A DNA stretch of 64,000 nucleotides from Solimonas terrae. Lineage in GTDB: Bacteria > Pseudomonadota > Gammaproteobacteria > Nevskiales > Nevskiaceae. Under the pieces are notes generated by a model, which searched no databases, was not told the origin of the DNA, and saw only the letters and a program-made list of their open reading frames with translations. Below, piece after piece: positions 34,688 to 43,815 of this stretch; position 1 is the stretch's first letter; each line of letters starts with the position of its first letter. The translations under genes and the position numbers were made by a program. Location: assembly GCF_011067135.1 (NCBI RefSeq), contig NZ_JAAMOW010000002.1:186001-250000 (forward strand). Reading direction: 5' to 3'.

Positions 34688-34847
34688 GCCGGCCCCGGCT
34701 CCTCGAATAGTCGATCAGGCGATCAAGGCGTCATCCCAGCATCGTTCCGCCTGCGGCCGCAAGTTCGGCGGCGCGCGCCTGCCGCGGTTTGCCGTCTGCG
34801 TGGCGTGCACCTACGCTCGCAGCTCGGCGAGGCCATCAGGAGTCCGA

Positions 34848-35414
34848 ATGACGTCGAAGCCCGATGAAAACGAAGCGGCGCCGGAAGCGAAGACCCGGCC
34901 ACCTCGCAAGCGCCTGCAGTTCTTTCATGCACGGGACGCAAGCCCGGTGCAGGATCACATGCCGGTGCTCGGCGTTGACGCGGGTGTCATGGCCGGACTG
35001 AAGGTTCTCGATGCCGCCAATGCCAGCGGCGATCCGAATCACGGCTCCAGGACCGTGCTGCTGTTCCGCGAACCGGGCGACAGCGGCATGAGCCTGACCT
35101 ATGTCTGGTTCAAGAGCGGCTACATCCTGCCGCGTCACAGCCACGACACCGACTGTCTGTACTACGTGATGGCCGGCGAGCTGCAGATGGGGGCGCAGAT
35201 TCTGCGCAAGGGCGACGGCATGTTCATCCCCGCCGAGGCCGGCTACACCTATCAAGCCGGTCCGGAAGGCGTCGAAGTGCTGGAATTCCGCAACGCGACG
35301 CGCTTCAGCTTCCTGTTCAAGAACAACGGCGAGACGCACTGGCAGCGCATCGCCGAGGTGTTTCGCCGCCGCGGCGACGCCTGGCAGGACGAGCCGCCGC
35401 CCAGCGAGCGATAA
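34848..35414 (+). CDS. Cupin-domain protein
   Basis: 188 residues from the ATG at 34848 (CAGGAG upstream). A single cupin: motif 1 in YILPRHSHDTDCLYYVMAGELQMG (two His and a Glu-like position) and motif 2 in GDGMFIPAEAGYTYQAGPEGVEVLEF, without the usual motif-2 His. The N-terminal 40 residues are charged and probably disordered. It could be a metal-dependent small dioxygenase, isomerase or sensor; the missing motif-2 ligand makes catalysis uncertain. Divergent from the TetR gene. Confidence 0.82.
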   Translation: MTSKPDENEAAPEAKTRPPRKRLQFFHARDASPVQDHMPVLGVDAGVMAGLKVLDAANASGDPNHGSRTVLLFREPGDSGMSLTYVWFKSGYILPRHSHDTDCLYYVMAGELQMGAQILRKGDGMFIPAEAGYTYQAGPEGVEVLEFRNATRFSFLFKNNGETHWQRIAEVFRRRGDAWQDEPPPSER

Positions 35415-35450
35415 GCCGGGACGACGGTGCGCCCCGGCGCCGTTCCAATC

Positions 35451-37658
35451 TCAGGCGCGGCTGCGCGGCAGCCCGAGGCGACGTTCGGCCACCATGCTGC
35501 GCAGCACTTCGCTGGTGCCGCCGTAGATCGTCGTCGCGGTCGAATGGCGATAGCCCTTCTCGACCAGACCGAGGCCTTCCTGGCCGCGCAGCAGCGATTT
35601 CGGCGCGGCGAGATCGATCAGGTCGGTGGAATCGGCGATGAAGGCTTCGGTCGAATACACCTTCGCTGCGGGGCCGAACGCGAGATCCGGCAGGCCGGCG
35701 AGCTTGGTGCCGAGCACGCGGCCGGACAGCACTTCGCTGATGCGGGCGTCGGCATAGACCCTGGCAAGACGCGCCAGCACGCTGTCGTCCTCGATCAGCG
35801 GCTTGCCGTTGCGCGTTTCACCGCGCGCCCAGCCGGCGACTTCGTCGGCCATCTCGCGCATGAGGATGTGATAGTAGCCGCCGCTCTGCTCCATGCTCAG
35901 CGCCGACGCCAGCACCTTGGCGCCGCCGTTGATTTCGCCGAGCCGGTATTTGTCCTCGACGCGCACGTCGGAATAGAAGGTCGCGTTGGTGCGCTCGTCC
36001 ATGAAGGTGTGCACCGGCGTGATCTCGATGCCGGGCTTGTCCATCGGCACCAGGAACACGGTGATGCCCTTGTGCTTCGGTGCATCGGGATCGGTGCGCG
36101 TGATCAGGATCACGTAGCTGGCGAGTTCGGCGCCGGACGTGAACATCTTCGCGCCGTTGATGATCCAGTCGCCGCCGTCGCGCACCGCGCGCGTCTTGGC
36201 GGCGAACACGTCGGAGCCGCCTGACGGTTCGGTGTAGCCGAGGCAGGCACTGATCTCGCCGCGGCCCATGCGCAACAGCACTTCTTCCTGCAGTTCCGGC
36301 TTGCCGGTCTTCTGCACGACGTGACCGATCATCGAGGTCGTGCTGCGCGGCAGGCCGGCGTAGCCGATCTCCTGCCAGACCGTGAGGCTGGCGCGCGTCG
36401 ACGCCGCATCGGCGCCGCGACCGCCCCATTTCACCGGCCAGTCCGGATACAGCAGGCCTGCCGCGCCGAGCGCGCGATGCACTTCCCAGTCGTGCGATTC
36501 GAAGTTGTGGTCGACGAGGTTGTGCCGGGCCGGATCGATGACGCGCTTGAACACCGCGCGGGTCTCCTCGGCCAGCGCTTCGCCGCCCTCCGGCGGATAG
36601 AAGTCGACCTCGACGGCGCCGGTGTCCGGCAACGTCGCGCGTTCGCCGAGGAACAGGCGGCGGCCGGCGCGCGCAAGTTCGATCTGCGGATCGCCGAGCA
36701 TCAGCGCCCAGTTCTTGGCGCGGCGGTGATAGAGCTGGATGTCGTATTCGTTGGACAGGCCGTAGCCGCCGAAGGTGTGCAGCGCGTGTGCCACGCTGCT
36801 GGTCGCCGTGCGCGCGGCGAACCAGTACAGCATCGAGACGCTGGCGGCAGCTTCCTCGTGCCCGTCGGCGATCGCGCGCAGCGTCCACCACAGCAGCATG
36901 CCGGCGCCGTCCGCGTCGATCGCGTCGTTGGCGAGCGGATGGGCGATGCCCTGGTTGGTGCCGATCGGCACGCCGAATGCGATGCGCTCGCAGGCGTAGG
37001 CCGCCGCCATCGCCAGCGCTTCTTTGGACAGGCCGATCAGCGCGGCTGCGGTCAGCAGCTTCCATTCCTCGAGGCCGGCCGCCCAGATCTTCGCGGCGTC
37101 GGCGCCGCTGGCGACGACCAGGCGCTGGCCCCGACCCGGCTCGAACACGCCGATGCCGGAACCGCCGAGCGTCGCCGGCGCGGCAAGCGCCGCGGCCGGC
37201 ACCTCGATCGCGAATTCGCGACCGTCATACGTCAGGATGCCTTTCGCCACGGCGGCGCCGGACACCAGTTGCGCGGTTCCGGCGCGGGTCTCGTGCAGCG
37301 CCAGCGTCAGCACCGTCTCGCCGTCGCGGACCTTGTCGATCCACTGCGCCGCGACATCGCCGCCGAGTTCGCCGAGCATGCGCAGCGCGACGACCGCCTC
37401 CGCGAGCGGCGCCGACGCGAGCCGGCGACCGGCCTGTTCCATCATCAGGCAGCAGTCGAACAGGCTCATGCCGCCACCGCCTGCGTCCGCCGACAGACGC
37501 ATGAACGGCGCTTCGGTGGCGACCAGTTCGCGCCACAGCGCGGCGTCGAAACCGACCGGCTCGGCGGCGCGTACGCGTGCGGAAGTCGACTCCGCCGCGA
37601 AGAATCCTTCGAACATTTCCTGGACGGGGACGCTGTCGTCCGGCAGGGCCAGCTTCAT
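35451..37658 (-). CDS. Fused double acyl-CoA dehydrogenase
   Basis: 735 residues, twice the usual length: two acyl-CoA dehydrogenase units in one chain. The first half (about 1-365) has an ACAD C-terminal helix bundle with AYACERIAFGVPIGTNQGIAH and HTFGGYGLSNEYDIQLYHRRAK. The second half (about 375-735) has the FAD/substrate motif CLGYTEPSGGSDVFAAKTRA, KMFTSGAELASYVILITRT and the terminal TIYGGTSEVLRSMVAERRLGLP. Steroid-degrading actinobacteria use alpha2-beta2 ACAD heterotetramers (ChsE/FadE pairs) for side-chain and ring fragments; this looks like such a pair joined in one gene. It would oxidise a bulky acyl-CoA. First-half catalytic competence is doubtful. Confidence 0.88.
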   Translation of the reverse strand: MKLALPDDSVPVQEMFEGFFAAESTSARVRAAEPVGFDAALWRELVATEAPFMRLSADAGGGGMSLFDCCLMMEQAGRRLASAPLAEAVVALRMLGELGGDVAAQWIDKVRDGETVLTLALHETRAGTAQLVSGAAVAKGILTYDGREFAIEVPAAALAAPATLGGSGIGVFEPGRGQRLVVASGADAAKIWAAGLEEWKLLTAAALIGLSKEALAMAAAYACERIAFGVPIGTNQGIAHPLANDAIDADGAGMLLWWTLRAIADGHEEAAASVSMLYWFAARTATSSVAHALHTFGGYGLSNEYDIQLYHRRAKNWALMLGDPQIELARAGRRLFLGERATLPDTGAVEVDFYPPEGGEALAEETRAVFKRVIDPARHNLVDHNFESHDWEVHRALGAAGLLYPDWPVKWGGRGADAASTRASLTVWQEIGYAGLPRSTTSMIGHVVQKTGKPELQEEVLLRMGRGEISACLGYTEPSGGSDVFAAKTRAVRDGGDWIINGAKMFTSGAELASYVILITRTDPDAPKHKGITVFLVPMDKPGIEITPVHTFMDERTNATFYSDVRVEDKYRLGEINGGAKVLASALSMEQSGGYYHILMREMADEVAGWARGETRNGKPLIEDDSVLARLARVYADARISEVLSGRVLGTKLAGLPDLAFGPAAKVYSTEAFIADSTDLIDLAAPKSLLRGQEGLGLVEKGYRHSTATTIYGGTSEVLRSMVAERRLGLPRSRA

Positions 37659-37803
37659 GGACTCACTCCTTGCATTCTTTCGTTCGCCGCGCGGCAGGCG
37701 CGGACGCCTGTATGCCGCATTTTCCCAGATGCGCCGGCGTGCCCGCTTGCCTGCCGGTGCGCTTCGTGTTGCATGGCGCGCGCGTCGCCGCGCCCGCCGA
37801 CGA

Positions 37804-38304
37804 TCAACTCTTGCCGTCGTTTTTCAGCAGCATGCGCTTGGTCACCGGGTCGTCGCCGACGAACAGCGGCGAGCCGGAGAAACGCGTGATGCGCCATTCG
37901 CCGTCGGCCTCGCGGCGAAAGTCCATGCGGCAGGCGGTCACCATCGCCGGCGTGATCGTGCCGAGCTGCGGCGGCTTGCCTTCGCCGCCGTAATTGACGT
38001 TGGTGAAATGCACCACGCCGCGATCCCGGCCATCGACCGCGACGCGCAGATTGAGGAACGTGTGCGCGGCGACGCGGATACCGTCCTTGAGCGAGGGCAG
38101 CATCCGTTCCTTGCGATCGCTGTAGAACTTGCGGATCGCCGCCTGGCCCTTGTACGTGAAGTCGCCGACCGCGAATTCGCCGTCCTCGGCGTAGAAACTC
38201 CAGATGTTCAGTCCGTCGTTGAAGTCCAGATCGTTGGCAAATTCGGCGACGAGCTGCTGCAGCTCGAGCGCGATGACCGCGGTCTCCGGCGTGAACCTGG
38301 GCAT
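37804..38304 (-). CDS. SnoaL/NTF2-like protein
   Basis: 166 residues. LELQQLVAEFANDLDFNDGLNIWSFYAEDGEFAVGDFTYKGQAAIRKFY is the usual N-terminal part of SnoaL-like proteins, followed by HTFLNLRVAV, a long strand VVHFTNVNYGG and MVTACRMDFRREADGEWRITRF. The Asp and His residues facing the cone are compatible with an isomerase or cyclase, but no reaction can be named. It lies upstream of the fused acyl-CoA dehydrogenase (145-bp gap) on the same strand. Third NTF2-like gene in the window. Confidence 0.8.
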   Translation of the reverse strand: MPRFTPETAVIALELQQLVAEFANDLDFNDGLNIWSFYAEDGEFAVGDFTYKGQAAIRKFYSDRKERMLPSLKDGIRVAAHTFLNLRVAVDGRDRGVVHFTNVNYGGEGKPPQLGTITPAMVTACRMDFRREADGEWRITRFSGSPLFVGDDPVTKRMLLKNDGKS

Positions 38305-38431
38305 GTGTTCTCCTGTTTGTCGGCTTGCGGACGCGGTGGCTTCAGGCGCGGCGCGTCGATGCGCGGTACAGGATAGGGGAGACGGCGTTAATCAACAATG
38401 GCGTTGACAACGCGAGGGCGCCCATGAAAGC

Positions 38432-38536
38432 CGTTCGCCCCGAGTGCCGCAGGCGCAGCCTGCGGTGTATCGAGGGGCCGATGTCGCAGCCGTCCCTCGA
38501 TACGTTTCGGCTTTGCCGAAACACTCGGGACGAACG
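38432..38536. repeat. REP-like palindromic element, copy 2
   Basis: Inverted relative to copy 1. Arms CGTTCGCCCCGAGTG (38432-38446) and CACTCGGGACGAACG (38522-38536) enclose a GCCGCAGGC/GCCTGCGGT hairpin, ATCGAGGGG, CCCTCGATA and GTTTCGGC/GCCGAAAC. It sits just downstream of the IclR gene stop. Confidence 0.8.
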
Positions 38537-38543
38537 GTGGCGG

Positions 38544-39356
38544 TCACGCCACGCCGCCGAGCTGCTCCGACAGGCCGCGCGCCGCGCCGGCCAGTTCCTT
38601 CTGCAGCGCCGGCAGGCCGTTGCGCTGGAGCGCGCCGCCGATGCCGATCGCGACCAGGGCATGGCTCATCCTGGCGCGGGTTTTCCAGACCGGCGCGGCG
38701 AGCACGGTGACGCCGGCGATGTAGTTGCCGGCGTCGATCGCGAAGCCCTGCCGGCGCGTCTGCTCGACCTGCGCACGCCACTCGTCGAAGCTCGGCGGTT
38801 CGTCCCAGCGCAGCGTCCGGAAGCGTGATTCGAGTTCTTCGTCGGAATGACCGCCGAACGCCGCGATGCAGCGCCCGGTGGCGCTGATCAGGGCTGGGAA
38901 GCGGCTGCCGATCTGGGTGCTGAGCTGGAAGTTGTTGCCGGACTGCGACGAGGCGACGACGACGATGTGGTCGAGACCGACGATGTGCACCCCCAGCATC
39001 GTCACCTCGAAACTGCGGCTCATGCGATCCAGCATCGGCTGCGCGAGATCGTTGAACCGGTTGCGCGTCAGCCAGTCGCGGGCCAGCGTCAGCACGCCGG
39101 CTTCCAGCGAGTAGCGCTTGGTGTCGGCGTCGAAGGCGACGAATTCCTCGGCAACCAGCGCCCGCAGCACGTACAGGCAGGTGCTTGGCACCAGCCCCAG
39201 TTCGCGGGCGATGGCTTGCAGGCCCAGCGGTGCGTGACTTTTGCCGAGCAGGCGCAGCACGGCGGCGGCGCGCGAGATGGCCGGCGCCTTGCTGGCCTCC
39301 ACGGCTTTCGCGAGTTCCTTGTCCGGTCGCGGGCTGCGCTGCTTTCGTTCGGTCAT
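38544..39356 (-). CDS. IclR-family transcriptional regulator
   Basis: 270 residues with a basic N-terminal leader. The winged helix (about 25-85) reads SRAAAVLRLLGKSHAPLGLQAIARELGLVPSTCLYVLRALVAEEFVAFDADTKRYSLEAG. The effector domain includes IVVVASSQSGNNFQLSTQIGSRFPALISATGRCIAAFGG, the typical IclR ligand-pocket strand. Divergent from the acyl-CoA ligase gene, with a 21-bp AT-rich palindrome in the shared region. It probably controls the CoA-thioester operon in response to a free acid or acyl-CoA; this is inference. Confidence 0.92.
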   Translation of the reverse strand: MTERKQRSPRPDKELAKAVEASKAPAISRAAAVLRLLGKSHAPLGLQAIARELGLVPSTCLYVLRALVAEEFVAFDADTKRYSLEAGVLTLARDWLTRNRFNDLAQPMLDRMSRSFEVTMLGVHIVGLDHIVVVASSQSGNNFQLSTQIGSRFPALISATGRCIAAFGGHSDEELESRFRTLRWDEPPSFDEWRAQVEQTRRQGFAIDAGNYIAGVTVLAAPVWKTRARMSHALVAIGIGGALQRNGLPALQKELAGAARGLSEQLGGVA

Positions 39357-39408
39357 GGCATTCAGTCGGGGTTCTGCGGCGATCGTCGATGTGCTTCAGG
39401 TATTCAAT

Positions 39409-39429
39409 ATACAGAATATTATTCTATAT
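39409..39429. promoter_or_regulatory. 21-bp AT-rich palindrome, candidate IclR operator
   Basis: AGAAT-ATT-ATTCT core (39413-39425) extended by ATA/TAT with one mismatch per arm. It lies 53 bp upstream of the IclR start and 6 bp before the first possible start of the divergent ligase gene. It is the most AT-rich spot in this neighbourhood. Confidence 0.55.
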
Positions 39430-39515
39430 TTGAAATGACGCGACGATTCCGGCATGCTTCGTCGCCTCCGAATGACGCCGCGGCCTGCCGTGGCGTCGAA
39501 CCCGTGACCGTCCCG

Positions 39516-41075
39516 ATGCCCAAGCTCACCGAATACACCCGCTATGCCGATGCCCAGGCTCACGCCAATTCGCAGGCGCTCTGGGATCTGTTCGACGGCA
39601 ACCGCGAGTTCTTCAACATCGCGCATGAATCCATCACGCGGCATGCCGACGGTTCAGGCCGTACCGCCGTGCGTATCGCGCATGCCGACGGTCACGACGA
39701 GATCCTGAGCTTCGATGCGATTGCCGCCGGCTCGGCGCGCTTCGCGCACTGGCTGGTGAAGAACGGCGTCCAGCCGGGTGATCGCATCGCCTTCATGCTC
39801 GAACCGTCGCTGCCGTTCTATCTGAGTCTGTTCGGCGCGATGATGATGGGTGCGATCAGCGTGCCGCTGTTCACGCTGTTCGGCCTCGACGGCCTGCGTC
39901 TGCGGGTCGACGACTGCAAGCCGAAGCTGCTGATCACCAATGCCGAAAAAGCGGAGATCGCCAGCCAGGTCGACGGTGTGCGCGTGATCGTTGCCGACGA
40001 TGCGCTGCTCGCGCAGATGGCGGACCTGCCGGATCGCTTCGAGGCCAGAACCCGCGCCGACGACATGGCGGTGTTCCAGTACACCTCGGGCACCACGCGC
40101 GAGCTGCCGGCGGCGGTCAAGCACACGCACAAGTCGCTGGTCACGCTGATGTTCGCGGCGCTGTACGGCACCGGTATCCGTCCCGGCGACGAATACTTCT
40201 GCCCGTCGTCGCCGGCCTGGGGTCACGGCCTCTGGCACGGCACCCTGGCGCCGCTCGGCCTCGGCGTCACCACCGGCACCTTCGCCGGCCGCTTCGACGC
40301 GGTGCGGCTGATGAAGGCATTGCAGGACTACAGGATCACCAACATGTCGGCGGCGGCAACGCACTACCGCATGATGAAGAACACCGGCAGGGCGTCCGAG
40401 TTCGGGTTCTTCTTCAAGAAGCTGTCGTTCACCGGGGAGCCGATCGACCCGGCGACGCTGGAGTTCATCGACCAGACCTTCCACGTGCCGGCCTGCAGCA
40501 TGTACGGCACGACCGAGATCGGCGTCGTGCTCGTCAACTATCCGGGCGCCGAAGACTTCGTCGTCAAACCCGGTTCGCTCGGCAAGCCGGTCCCCGGCCT
40601 GAAGCTGCAGGTGCAGAAGGCGGACGGCGGCCAGACCGCGCCGGGCGAAGTCGGCGAACTGATGCTGTGGAAGCGCGATCACTGGGAGACCACCAAGGAT
40701 CTCGCCAAGGTCGACGACGAGGGCTATCTCTATCACTGCGGACGCGCCGACGACGTGATCATCTCCGCCGGCTGGACCATGAGCGCGGTCGAGATCGAAG
40801 CGACGCTGCTCAAGCATGCCGACGTGCGCGAGGCGGCGGTGATCGGCGTCGCCGATCCGGTTCGCGGCCAGGTCGCCAAGGCCTTCATCGTCTCCGATCG
40901 TGCCGCCAGCGACGACTACATCGACGAGCTGAAGACGTTCACCCGCGAACGACTCAGCCAGCACGAATTTCCGCGACACATCACGTTCGTGAGCGAACTG
41001 CCGAAGACCCCGGCAGGCAAGGTTCATCGCAAGGTCCTGCGCGACCGCGAGGCTGCGCAAGCGAAGATCAACTGA
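39516..41075 (+). CDS. AMP-dependent acyl-CoA synthetase/ligase
   Basis: 519 residues from the ATG at 39516; GTG 39504 and ATG 39435 are in-frame alternatives, none with a clear ribosome site. Adenylate-forming motifs: P-loop QYTSGTTRELPAAVKHTH, A5 MYGTTEIGV, A8 YHCGRADDVIISAGWTMSAVEIE, and the catalytic Lys in TPAGKVHRK. It would activate a carboxylic acid to its CoA thioester through an acyl-AMP. The pattern is closest to benzoate- and medium-chain-type ligases. First gene of a plus-strand operon, under probable IclR control. Confidence 0.93.
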   Translation: MPKLTEYTRYADAQAHANSQALWDLFDGNREFFNIAHESITRHADGSGRTAVRIAHADGHDEILSFDAIAAGSARFAHWLVKNGVQPGDRIAFMLEPSLPFYLSLFGAMMMGAISVPLFTLFGLDGLRLRVDDCKPKLLITNAEKAEIASQVDGVRVIVADDALLAQMADLPDRFEARTRADDMAVFQYTSGTTRELPAAVKHTHKSLVTLMFAALYGTGIRPGDEYFCPSSPAWGHGLWHGTLAPLGLGVTTGTFAGRFDAVRLMKALQDYRITNMSAAATHYRMMKNTGRASEFGFFFKKLSFTGEPIDPATLEFIDQTFHVPACSMYGTTEIGVVLVNYPGAEDFVVKPGSLGKPVPGLKLQVQKADGGQTAPGEVGELMLWKRDHWETTKDLAKVDDEGYLYHCGRADDVIISAGWTMSAVEIEATLLKHADVREAAVIGVADPVRGQVAKAFIVSDRAASDDYIDELKTFTRERLSQHEFPRHITFVSELPKTPAGKVHRKVLRDREAAQAKIN

Positions 41076-41096
41076 CAGATTCCCAGGAGAAACCAC

Positions 41097-42227
41097 ATGG
41101 CTGACGGTACCAATCGCTTTCCCAAGATCACTGAAGAAGGACTCGCCGACCTGCGGCGTCGCATCGGCGTGCCGATCACCGACACGGTCGAGCCCTGGAA
41201 CTACGAAGCCACGCGCGACGGCATCCGTCACTACGCGCACGGCATCGGCGACGACAACCCGCTGTGGTGCGATCCGGCCTACGCCGCCAAGACCAGGTAC
41301 GGCACGGTCGTCGCGCTGCCGAGCTTCCTGTTCTCGCTGAGCCGCATCGTGTCCGGCTACTGCGGCGGCCTGTCCGGCGTGCACGCGATGTGGGCCGGCG
41401 CCGACTGGACCTGGCACAAGCCGGTGCTGCGCGGCGACATCATCACCACGCAGGCCTATCTCAAGGATCTGGTCGAGCACCAGACCCGTTTTGCCGGCCG
41501 CTCGTTCCAGCAGATCTATCACGTCGACTTCTTCCGTCAGGGCGAGAAGGTTGCCGAGTGCGATTCCTGGGTGTTCCGTACCGATCGCGACGAAGCGCGC
41601 GAACGCGGCACCAAGTACACGGAGACCAAGGGCAAGGTCGTGCCGTTCACCGACGAGCAGCTGGCCGAGTGGTACAAGCTCTACGCCGCCGAGGAAATCC
41701 GTGGCGCGAACACGCGCTACTGGGAAGACGTCAAGGAAGGCGAAGAGATTCCGCGCATGATGAAAGGCCCGATGACGGTGACCGGCTTCATCGGTTACGC
41801 GCAGGGCTGGGGCGGCCTCTACATCCGCGCCAACAAGCTCGCCTGGAAGATGCAGTCCAAGCATCCGGGCCTGGGCATCAAGAACCGCTTCAACGTGCCG
41901 GACTGCCCGGAACGCGTGCATTGGGACGAGGCCTTCGCGCTGGAAGTCGGCGCCCCGGGTGCCTACGACTACGGTCCGGAGCGTTGCTCGTGGCTGACGC
42001 ACCAGCTCACCAACTGGATGGGCGACGACGGCTTCCTCGTCAAGAGCAAGTGCCAGATCCGTCGTCACAATCCGGACGGCGACGTGATCTTCATCGACGG
42101 TGTGGTCACCCGCAAGTTCGTCGAGAACGGCAAGTACTTCGTCGAGATCAGCCAGAAGGCGATCACGCATCGTGACGAGCTGTCGGCGAGCGGCGTGGCC
42201 ATCGTCGAGCTGCCGAGCCGCGGCTGA
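41097..42227 (+). CDS. MaoC-type double-hotdog acyl-CoA dehydratase
   Basis: 376 residues forming two hotdog domains. The N-terminal FAS1-like dehydratase domain carries IRHYAHGIGDDNPLWCDPAYAAKTRYG, a version of the hydratase-2 motif with the catalytic Asp (and Asn for the usual His position). The C-terminal half starts NTRYWEDVKEGEEIPRMMKGPMTVTGFIGYAQGW and ends in FIDGVVTRKFVENGKYFVEI. Such proteins hydrate enoyl-CoAs of bulky acyl chains, as the MaoC-like ChsH1/ChsH2 hydratases do in steroid degradation. It lies 21 bp after the ligase gene with an AGGAG site. Confidence 0.88.
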   Translation: MADGTNRFPKITEEGLADLRRRIGVPITDTVEPWNYEATRDGIRHYAHGIGDDNPLWCDPAYAAKTRYGTVVALPSFLFSLSRIVSGYCGGLSGVHAMWAGADWTWHKPVLRGDIITTQAYLKDLVEHQTRFAGRSFQQIYHVDFFRQGEKVAECDSWVFRTDRDEARERGTKYTETKGKVVPFTDEQLAEWYKLYAAEEIRGANTRYWEDVKEGEEIPRMMKGPMTVTGFIGYAQGWGGLYIRANKLAWKMQSKHPGLGIKNRFNVPDCPERVHWDEAFALEVGAPGAYDYGPERCSWLTHQLTNWMGDDGFLVKSKCQIRRHNPDGDVIFIDGVVTRKFVENGKYFVEISQKAITHRDELSASGVAIVELPSRG

Positions 42228-42398
42228 AACGCCGAACAAGCTGCTGCGCGCGTTCACACGCTGCGAAGCGGTGCTTCGGTCGTGCTCACCCTCGCGCGAG
42301 GGCGGTGCTCGCAATGCTCACGTACTGATGTACGTTGCGCTTGCTGTGATCCGTCCTCGCGCGACCTGCCTTCGCTCGCTACGCTTCTCCGGCGTTTC
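42226..42398. repeat. Intergenic repeat bounded by GAAACGCCG/CGGCGTTTC
   Basis: Begins GAAACGCCGAACAAGCTGC at the dehydratase stop and ends CCGGCGTTTC. Internally it shares GCTGCTGCGC and CTGCCTTCGCTCGC with the shorter copy at 32416-32476. Part of a 373-bp non-coding gap before the CoA transferase. Confidence 0.55.
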
Positions 42399-42600
42399 AT
42401 CCGCTCATTTGATCGTCGTGCGAGGGTCGCGCCCATGGGGCGCTCATGCACAGGGTGATGCGAGAAATCGCTGCCGATGGCAGGAGCGCGCCTTGGCCTT
42501 GCGGCCAAGGCTGCGCGCGACCCGCGTCGTTCTGCGCTGACGGACCGGGTCAGCGCTTTCTGTAAGGATTGTCGTTTTCCTGCCGAGGCCCGTCTTCATC
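42399..42600. other. Leader of CoA transferase with strong hairpin
   Basis: Non-coding. Contains CCTTGGCC-TTGC-GGCCAAGG (42491-42510) extended by GCGCG-rich flanks, which could end transcription of the upstream genes or attenuate the next one. No clear promoter was identified. Confidence 0.5.
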
Positions 42601-43815
42601 ATGTCCGACGCAAACGCCAAAACCTGGGCCGGCCCGCTGCAGGGCATCCGCGTGCTCGACTTCACGCGCGTGCTGGCCGGTCCGGCAGCGACCATGGCGC
42701 TGGCCGATCTCGGCGCCGAGGTGCTGAAGATCGAACCGCCCGGCACCGGCGACGACACCCGCACGTTTCCGCCGTTCCGTGACGAGGTCAGCCACTACTT
42801 CATCAGCGGCAACCGCGGCAAGAAAAGCATCGTCATCGATCTCAAGACCGAGGCCGGTGTCGCGCTCGCCAAGGATCTGGCCGCCCAATGCGACATCGTC
42901 GTCGAGAACTACCGGCCGGGTGTGATGGACCGTCTCGGTCTCGGCTACGAAACCCTGTCGGCACTCAATCCGCGTCTGATCTACTGCGCGATCTCCGGTT
43001 TCGGCATGACCGGTCCGCTGCGCGACAAGCCGTCGTTCGACATCGTCGTGCAGGCGCTGTCCGGCGCGCTCAGCGTCAACGGCGAGCCGGGCGGTCTGCC
43101 GACCAAGCTCGGCATCCCGCTCGGCGATCTGGTCGGCGGCATCAACGGGCCGATCGCCATTCTCGCCGCACTGCACGAACGCAGCGTCACCGGCCGCGGG
43201 CGCCTGATCGACGTCAGCCTGCTCGACGGCCTGGTCGGCATGCTCGGCTATCTCGCGCAGCTGGCGTTCTTCACCGGCGAAGACCCGAAGCCGCAGGGCT
43301 CGCAGCATCCGAATCTGGTGCCTTACGGCGTGTTTCCCGCCAGCGACGGCTCGATCATCATCGCCTGCCTGACCAATGCGTTCTGGGCGCGCATCTGCAA
43401 GGCGCTGGGCATGGACGAGCAGATGCTCGATCCACGCTTCGACACGCTGCAGAAACGTCGCGATCAGCGCGCGCTCGTCAACGAGATGATCTCGGAACGG
43501 ACGCGGCAGAAGACCGTCGCCGAACTCGAAGCGCTGCTGTCGGAACACCAGGTGCCGAACGCGCCGATCCTGGGCATCCGCGAGGCCCTCGCGCAGCCGC
43601 AGGCAGTCGCCCGCGAGCTGGTCGTGGAGACCGAGCACGCGGTGCTCGGCAGGATTCCGATCGTCAACCGGCCGATCCGCTTTCCCGGCGATCCGCAGCC
43701 GGTGCCGACCGCGCCGCCGGTGCTCGGCCAGCACACAGACGAGATTCTCGGCGAGGTGCTGGGCCTGTCGGCAGAACGGATCGCGCAGCTGCGCGACAGC
43801 AAGGTCGTCGGCTGA
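42601..43815 (+). CDS. CaiB/BaiF (family III) CoA transferase
   Basis: 404 residues. Family III fold with GIRVLDFTRVLAGPAATMALADLGAEVLKIEPPGTGDDTR at the N-terminus, NRGKKSIVIDLKTEAG, ENYRPGVMDRLGLGYETL and the catalytic Asp in KPSFDIVVQALSGAL. It transfers CoA between acids via a protein-aspartyl anhydride. In degradation clusters such proteins activate bile-acid, terpenoid or aromatic acids. The gene follows a 373-bp repeat-rich gap, so it may have its own promoter, but its neighbours point to the same CoA-thioester pathway. Confidence 0.94.
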   Translation: MSDANAKTWAGPLQGIRVLDFTRVLAGPAATMALADLGAEVLKIEPPGTGDDTRTFPPFRDEVSHYFISGNRGKKSIVIDLKTEAGVALAKDLAAQCDIVVENYRPGVMDRLGLGYETLSALNPRLIYCAISGFGMTGPLRDKPSFDIVVQALSGALSVNGEPGGLPTKLGIPLGDLVGGINGPIAILAALHERSVTGRGRLIDVSLLDGLVGMLGYLAQLAFFTGEDPKPQGSQHPNLVPYGVFPASDGSIIIACLTNAFWARICKALGMDEQMLDPRFDTLQKRRDQRALVNEMISERTRQKTVAELEALLSEHQVPNAPILGIREALAQPQAVARELVVETEHAVLGRIPIVNRPIRFPGDPQPVPTAPPVLGQHTDEILGEVLGLSAERIAQLRDSKVVG

